This document shows positions 59,121 to 64,000 of a DNA stretch of 64,000 nucleotides, piece after piece. The position numbers and the translations under genes are program-made. Under the pieces are notes generated by a model. The model was not told where the DNA came from. It saw only the letters and a program-made list of their open reading frames with translations, and ran no database searches. This stretch comes from Pseudomonas extremorientalis (lineage in GTDB: Bacteria > Pseudomonadota > Gammaproteobacteria > Pseudomonadales > Pseudomonadaceae): positions 188,501-252,500 of the forward strand of contig NZ_MDGK01000037.1 in assembly GCF_001870465.1 (NCBI RefSeq). The letters are read 5' to 3'. Within the stretch, counting starts at the first letter, position 1; every line of letters begins with the position of its first letter.

Positions 59121-59788
59121 ACGCCGGCCTCCCCGTCACCGATCAGGCGGCCACGTTGCAGAGTGAGCATGCGATGACGCATGCGCGCGATCAGTGCCAG
59201 GTCGTGACTGGCGATCAGCACGCTGGTGCCCAGGCGGTTGATGTCTTCGAATACGCCCATGATCTCGGCCGCCAGGCGCGGGTCGAGGTTGCCGGTGGGT
59301 TCGTCCGCCAGCAGCAAGGCCGGGCGGTGGACGATAGCGCGGGCGATACCGACGCGCTGTTGCTGGCCGGTGGACAGGTCGCCAGGGTAGAGATCGGTCT
59401 TGTCCGACAGCGCCACGCGCTCCAGGGCCGAGTCCACGCGCTTGACGATCTCGGCCTTGGACAGCCCGAGGATCTGCAACGGCAGCGCCACGTTGTTGAA
59501 CACGGTGCGATCGAACAGCAACTGGTGATTCTGGAACACCACGCCGATCTGGCGGCGCAGGAACGGAATCTGCGCATTACTGATGGTGGCCAGGTCCTGG
59601 CCCGCCAACAGCAACTTACCGGTGGTCGGACGCTCCATGGCCAGCAGCAGGCGCAACAACGTACTTTTGCCTGCGCCGGAGTGACCGGTTACAAATAGAA
59701 ACTCGCCGCGCCGCACTCGAAAGCTCAGCTCATGCAAGCCGACATGCCCGTTCGCATAGCGTTTACCGACCTGTTCGAATCGAATCAT
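59117..59788 (-). CDS. ftsE: Cell division ATP-binding protein FtsE
   Basis: The 223-residue ABC ATPase has Walker A GHSGAGKST, the signature LSTGQQQRVGIARAI, Walker B LLADEPTGNLD and a switch His in IASHDLAL. It partners FtsX at the septum. It overlaps ftsX and ftsY by four bases each. Confidence 0.97.
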   Translation of the reverse strand: MIRFEQVGKRYANGHVGLHELSFRVRRGEFLFVTGHSGAGKSTLLRLLLAMERPTTGKLLLAGQDLATISNAQIPFLRRQIGVVFQNHQLLFDRTVFNNVALPLQILGLSKAEIVKRVDSALERVALSDKTDLYPGDLSTGQQQRVGIARAIVHRPALLLADEPTGNLDPRLAAEIMGVFEDINRLGTSVLIASHDLALIARMRHRMLTLQRGRLIGDGEAGV

Positions 59789-61125
59789 GAACGCTCCCGC
59801 TCGGCAAACAGTGCCTGTACAAAGGGTTCGGCTTCAAAGGTGCGCAGGTCGTCGATGCCTTCACCGACGCCGATATAACGAATCGGCAACCCGAACTGTT
59901 TGGCCAGGGCGAAGATCACGCCGCCCTTGGCCGTGCCGTCGAGCTTAGTCAATGCCAGGCCGGTCAGTTGTACCGTCTGGTTGAATTGCTTGGCCTGGCT
60001 GATGGCGTTCTGGCCGGTGCCAGCGTCCAGTACCAGCAGAACCTCGTGCGGCGCGTCTGCGTCGAGCTTGCCGATCACACGGCGAACCTTTTTCAGCTCT
60101 TCCATCAAATTGTCTTTGGTGTGCAGGCGACCGGCGGTATCGGCGATCAGCACGTCGATGTTACGGGCCTTGGCGGCTTGCACGGCATCGAAGATCACCG
60201 AGGCGGAATCGGCGCCGGTGTGCTGGGCGATGACCGGGATCTTGTTGCGCTCGCCCCACACCTGCAGTTGTTCAACCGCGGCGGCACGGAAGGTATCGCC
60301 GGCTGCCAGCATGACTTTCTTGCCTTCGGACTGCAGCTTCTTGGCCAGCTTGCCGATAGTGGTGGTCTTGCCGGCGCCGTTGACGCCCACCACCAGGATC
60401 ACGAAAGGTTTTTTCGGGGTGATCACCAGCGGCGCTTCCACCGGCTTGAGCATCGCGGCCAGCTCGGCCTGCAGGGATTTGTACAACGCGTCCGCGTCGG
60501 TCAGCTGTTTGCGCGCGACCTTCTGGGTGAGGCTCTGGATGATCACGGCAGTGGCTTCGACGCCCACGTCGGCGGTGAGCAGGCGGGTTTCGATGTCTTC
60601 CAGCAGTTCGTCATCGATGACCTTCTTGCCCAGGAACAGGCTGGCCATGCCTTCGCCAATGCTGGCGCTGGTCTTGCTCAGGCCTTGCTTGAGACGGGCG
60701 AAGAAGCCGGTCTTGCTGGTTTCGACAGGTGCGACGACGGGCTCCGGCTCGACAACAGCAGGCACTGCCACCTCGGCCACAGCCGGAATCGGCGGGGCGA
60801 TGTGCTCAGCCTGCACATCTTCGACCAGCGCCACGGGCTCTTCAGCCACCGGCAGTTCCAGCCACGGTTTGTGCTCGGGTTCCGGCTCGGGTTCCGGGAC
60901 AGCCTCGACGACCGGCTGCAACACCGGCTCGGCCATCGGCAATACCACCGGCGCCGGGGTTTCGGCAACCGGTTCGGCTTCTACTGTTGGCTCAGGGATA
61001 GGTTCAGGTTGAACCGGCGGGTGTTCGTCGACGGTTTCCTGCGGTTTTTTGCGCAGCCATCCGAACAGGCCTTTCTTCTCGCCAGCCGCGGCTGGGGTCT
61101 TCTTGTCGTCGTTGGAACCAAACAT
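59785..61125 (-). CDS. ftsY: Signal recognition particle receptor FtsY
   Basis: The 446-residue SRP GTPase has an acidic, Pro/Glu-rich N-terminal A domain (about 1-140, with runs such as PEPEPEPEHKPW), then an N domain and a G domain with VGVNGAGKTTTIGKLAKKL, IADTAGR and LTKLDGTAKGG. It docks ribosome-SRP complexes at the membrane. The ATG at 61125 (MFGSNDDKK) fits the family; the frame from 61158 is not used. Confidence 0.97.
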   Translation of the reverse strand: MFGSNDDKKTPAAAGEKKGLFGWLRKKPQETVDEHPPVQPEPIPEPTVEAEPVAETPAPVVLPMAEPVLQPVVEAVPEPEPEPEHKPWLELPVAEEPVALVEDVQAEHIAPPIPAVAEVAVPAVVEPEPVVAPVETSKTGFFARLKQGLSKTSASIGEGMASLFLGKKVIDDELLEDIETRLLTADVGVEATAVIIQSLTQKVARKQLTDADALYKSLQAELAAMLKPVEAPLVITPKKPFVILVVGVNGAGKTTTIGKLAKKLQSEGKKVMLAAGDTFRAAAVEQLQVWGERNKIPVIAQHTGADSASVIFDAVQAAKARNIDVLIADTAGRLHTKDNLMEELKKVRRVIGKLDADAPHEVLLVLDAGTGQNAISQAKQFNQTVQLTGLALTKLDGTAKGGVIFALAKQFGLPIRYIGVGEGIDDLRTFEAEPFVQALFAERERS

Positions 61126-61256
61126 GGAGACGGCTATCTCAAGGTAGCGACGCGCCAAGGGGCGCGCCGGTAAATAAAATTCGATGCGTAACAGACTGTT
61201 TTTTAGCCAGCTCGTTCATGCGCAACATTTTGAAGGCCAAAATAGGGCCTCAACAA

Positions 61257-61275
61257 GACGGCCGCAGTGGCCGTC
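61257..61275. repeat. Perfect hairpin between ftsY and the M16 genes
   Basis: GACGGCC (61257-61263) and GGCCGTC (61269-61275) form a perfect stem with a five-base loop in the 231-base divergent gap. No T run follows. It may sit in the 5' leader of either transcript. I see no clear promoter in this gap. Confidence 0.4.
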
Positions 61276-61356
61276 CCTCAGTCGGATCAGTATCCTAGCA
61301 CCTCCTCGCCCGCCGACGCTAAGACCAAGCGGGCAGCCCAACAGGTTTAAAAACGA

Positions 61357-62712
61357 ATGAATGCTCTAGCCCGCCGCGCCGCAGGCCTGCTGTTCAGCAC
61401 AGTTTGTCTGCCTCTTTCAGCCTTGGCTGCCGACCCACAACCCACCCATGAATTCACCCTGGACAACGGCCTCAAGGTGGTCGTGCGCGAAGATCATCGC
61501 GCCCCGGTGGTGGTTTCCCAGGTCTGGTACAAGGTCGGTTCGAGCTACGAAACCCCGGGCCAGACCGGTTTGTCCCACGCCCTGGAACACATGATGTTCA
61601 AGGGCAGCGCCAAGGTCGGCCCCGGCGAAGCCTCGCTGATCCTGCGCGACCTGGGCGCCGAAGAGAACGCCTTCACCAGCGATGACTACACCGCTTATTA
61701 CCAGGTGCTGGCCCGCGACCGCCTGGGCGTCGCCTTCGAGCTGGAAGCCGACCGCATGGCCAGCCTGCGCCTGCCGGCCGACGAGTTCAGCCGCGAGATC
61801 GAGGTGATCAAGGAAGAGCGCCGCCTGCGCACCGACGACAACCCGATGTCCAAGGCCTACGAGCGCTTCAAGGCCATGGCATTCCCGGCCAGCGGCTACC
61901 ACACGCCGACCATCGGCTGGATGGCCGACCTGGACCGCATGAAAGTCGAAGAGCTGCGCCACTGGTACCAATCCTGGTACGTGCCGAACAATGCCACATT
62001 GGTGGTGGTCGGCGACGTCACCCCGGACGAGGTCAAAAACCTGGCCCAGCGCTACTTCGGCCCGATCCCCAAGCGCGACGTACCACCGGCCAAGATCCCG
62101 ATGGAACTGGCCGAGCCCGGCGAGCGCCTGCTGACGCTGCATGTGAAAACCCAACTACCGAGCGTAATGCTGGGCTTCAACGTGCCAGGCCTGGCCACCG
62201 CCGAAGACAAGCGTTCGGTGCAGGCCCTGCGCCTGATCTCGGCCTTGCTGGACGGCGGCTACAGCGCCCGCATCTCCGAACAGTTGGAGCGTGGTGAAGA
62301 GCTGGTTTCCGCTGCGTCCACCAACTACGACGCCTACACCCGTGGCGATACCCTGTTCATGCTGAGCGCCACGCCGAATCAGCAGAAGAAGAAAACCGTC
62401 GCCCAGGCAGAAGCCGGCCTGTGGCGCCTGCTGGAAGAGTTGAAGGCCAAGCCGCCGACCGCCGAAGAACTGGAACGCATCCGCGCCCAGGTCATTGCCG
62501 GCCTGGTCTACCAGCGTGACTCCATCACCAGCCAGGCCACAGCCATCGGCTCCCTGGAGACTGTCGGCCTGTCCTGGAAACTGATGGACACGGAGCTCGC
62601 CGACCTGCAAAGCGTGACCCCGGAAGATATCCAGAAAGCCGCGCGCACCTACTTCACTCGCGAACGTCTGAGCGTCGCCCATGTTTTGCCTGAGGAGACC
62701 GCTCATGAGTGA
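61357..62712 (+). CDS. M16 family zinc metallopeptidase, catalytic subunit
   Basis: The 451-residue protein has a signal peptide (cut near SALAA-D) and the inverted zinc motif HALEHMMF (H-x-x-E-H), followed by ENAFTSDDYTAYYQ and the downstream glutamate in IEVIKEERRLR. It is a periplasmic pitrilysin-type peptidase. It overlaps the next M16 gene by eight bases, implying a heterodimer with one active and one inactive subunit, as is common for bacterial M16B pairs. Confidence 0.94.
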   Translation: MNALARRAAGLLFSTVCLPLSALAADPQPTHEFTLDNGLKVVVREDHRAPVVVSQVWYKVGSSYETPGQTGLSHALEHMMFKGSAKVGPGEASLILRDLGAEENAFTSDDYTAYYQVLARDRLGVAFELEADRMASLRLPADEFSREIEVIKEERRLRTDDNPMSKAYERFKAMAFPASGYHTPTIGWMADLDRMKVEELRHWYQSWYVPNNATLVVVGDVTPDEVKNLAQRYFGPIPKRDVPPAKIPMELAEPGERLLTLHVKTQLPSVMLGFNVPGLATAEDKRSVQALRLISALLDGGYSARISEQLERGEELVSAASTNYDAYTRGDTLFMLSATPNQQKKKTVAQAEAGLWRLLEELKAKPPTAEELERIRAQVIAGLVYQRDSITSQATAIGSLETVGLSWKLMDTELADLQSVTPEDIQKAARTYFTRERLSVAHVLPEETAHE

Positions 62713-64000
62713 TCGCAAAAGCAGCCGCCTGATCTTCCCCGGCCTGATCGTCGTCACCCTGATTGCGGCGAGCGCCGTGTATTTCCTGCGTCCGAGCGAG
62801 TCCGTCGCCAGCCAGGCACTGGAAAAAGCCCAATCGAGCAGCAAGCTGCAATCCCTGGCGGAACTGGACGACAAGGCGCCGACCAACCGCAAGCTCGACG
62901 TACAGACCTGGACCACCGCCGAAGGCACCAAGGTGCTGTTCGTCGAAGCCCATGAACTGCCGATGTTTGACATGCGCATCCTGTTCGCCGCCGGCAGCAG
63001 CCAGGACGGCAACGTACCCGGCCTGGCGCTGATGACCAACGCCATGCTCAACGAAGGCGTACCGGGCAAGGATGTGAGCCAGATCGCCCGTGATTTCGAA
63101 GGTCTGGGCGCGGACTTTGGCAATGGTGCATACCGCGACATGGCGCTGGTGTCCCTGCGCAGCCTCAGCGACAGTAGCAAACGCGACGCCGCTCTGAGCC
63201 TGTTTGACCAGGTGATCGGCAAACCGACCTTCCCGGCCGACTCCCTGGCCCGGATCAAGAACCAGATCCTCGCCGGCTTCGAGTACCAGAAGCAGAACCC
63301 CGGCAAGCTGGCCAGCCTTGAACTGTTCAAGCGCCTGTACGGCGACCACCCTTACGCGCACCCGAGCGAAGGCACGCCCGAGAGCGTGCCAAAGATCACC
63401 ATCGCGCAGTTGCAGGCGTTCCACGCCAAGGCTTACGCAGCAGGCAACGCGGTGATTGCGGTAGTGGGCGATCTGACCCGCGCCGAAGCCGAAGCCATGA
63501 CGGCCAAGGTTTCTGCATCGCTGCCCAAGGGCCCGGCGCTGCCAAAAATTGCTCAGCCGACCGAACCCAAACCGGGCCTGACTCGTATCGAGTTCCCGTC
63601 CAAACAGACGCACTTGCTGTTCGCGCAACTGGGCATCGACCGTGCCGACCCGGACTACGCAGCCTTGTCCCTGGGTAACCAGATCCTCGGCGGTGGCGGT
63701 TTCGGCACTCGCTTGATGAGCGAAGTGCGTGAAAAACGTGGTTTGACCTACGGCGTGTACTCCGGTTTCTCGCCGATGCAGGTGCGTGGCCCGTTCATGA
63801 TCAATCTGCAGACCCGCGCCGAAATGAGCGGCGGCACCCTGCGCCTGGTCGAGGACGTGGTGGCCGACTACCTCAAGACCGGCCCGACGCAAAAAGAACT
63901 GGATGACGCCAAGCGCGAGCTGGCCGGCAGTTTCCCGCTGTCGACCGCCAGCAACGCCGATATCGTCGGGCAGTTGGGCGCGATGGGTTTCTACAACCTG
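62705..64000 (+). CDS. M16 family peptidase-like protein, non-catalytic subunit (cut by window end)
   Basis: At least 432 residues are visible. It has an N-terminal membrane anchor (LIFPGLIVVTLIAASAVYFL) and an M16 fold, but the zinc site is replaced: GLALMTNAMLNEGVPG stands where HxxEH is expected. The C-terminal half keeps GGGGFGTRLMSEVREKRGLTYGVYSG, which helps bind substrate. It is the likely partner of the catalytic M16 protein just upstream. Confidence 0.92.
   Translation, partial: MSDRKSSRLIFPGLIVVTLIAASAVYFLRPSESVASQALEKAQSSSKLQSLAELDDKAPTNRKLDVQTWTTAEGTKVLFVEAHELPMFDMRILFAAGSSQDGNVPGLALMTNAMLNEGVPGKDVSQIARDFEGLGADFGNGAYRDMALVSLRSLSDSSKRDAALSLFDQVIGKPTFPADSLARIKNQILAGFEYQKQNPGKLASLELFKRLYGDHPYAHPSEGTPESVPKITIAQLQAFHAKAYAAGNAVIAVVGDLTRAEAEAMTAKVSASLPKGPALPKIAQPTEPKPGLTRIEFPSKQTHLLFAQLGIDRADPDYAALSLGNQILGGGGFGTRLMSEVREKRGLTYGVYSGFSPMQVRGPFMINLQTRAEMSGGTLRLVEDVVADYLKTGPTQKELDDAKRELAGSFPLSTASNADIVGQLGAMGFYNL

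Overview
This 64 kb window is chromosomal DNA from a Pseudomonas, almost certainly of the P. fluorescens group. Three things point there: high-GC coding, a core gene order that matches the P. aeruginosa stretch from sahH/metF to ftsY (from memory), and many copies of the intergenic palindrome GTGGGAGGGGGCTTGCC with its inverse, the REPIN type known from P. fluorescens SBW25. I see no rRNA, tRNA, CRISPR array, integrase or transposase.

Layout. 1-3.3 kb: the 3' part of a formate/nitrite-type transporter gene, an orphan exoU-like phospholipase effector gene whose 3' end has decayed, and a hotdog thioesterase. 3.4-10.2 kb: promoter, SAH riboswitch and ahcY, metF (methyl cycle), an unclassified glycosyltransferase-like gene, a periplasmic binding protein and the DEAD-box helicase gene rhlE. 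10.2-17.6 kb: cytochrome b561 with YceI, bioA, rsmE, a DadA-like oxidase with a lone amino-acid binding protein and a divergent LysR gene, and a TrhA/hemolysin III protein. 17.7-25.9 kb: a complete biotin-independent malonate decarboxylase operon (mdcABCDEGH-madLM) with convergent mdcR. 26-28.6 kb: a small accessory block bounded by REP elements, holding a membrane protein, a perfect long hairpin, a DUF6124-type gene behind a structured leader, and a polymorphic toxin type 44-like gene with an overlapping putative immunity gene. 28.6-40.6 kb: the Pil-Chp surface-sensing cluster (pilGHIJ-chpA-chpC, without pilK and chpB), then gshB and tonB. 40.7-44.5 kb: algH-ruvX and pyrR-pyrB-pyrC'. 44.7-54 kb: a TM2 protein, an NlpC/P60 peptidase, pilT (without pilU), yggS-proC-yggT, metX-metW, DUF4426, rdgB, hemW and DUF3392. 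54-64 kb: thiS-thiG-trmB, DUF423, mtgA, rpoH, ftsYEX and two M16 peptidase genes, the second cut by the window end.

Themes. Methionine and one-carbon metabolism recur (ahcY, metF, metX, metW). The mdc operon is a self-contained catabolic unit with its own prosthetic-group synthesis and uptake. The Pil-Chp array retains its kinase, receptor and response regulators but has no adaptation enzymes in place. The most novel-looking parts are the exoU gene with readable frameshifted remnants downstream of its stop, and the 26-28.6 kb block, where a heptamer occurs three times in a leader that looks like a C4-type antisense or attenuator RNA. Only one stretch longer than 300 bases lacks a credible gene (27191-27520), and that is this structured leader.
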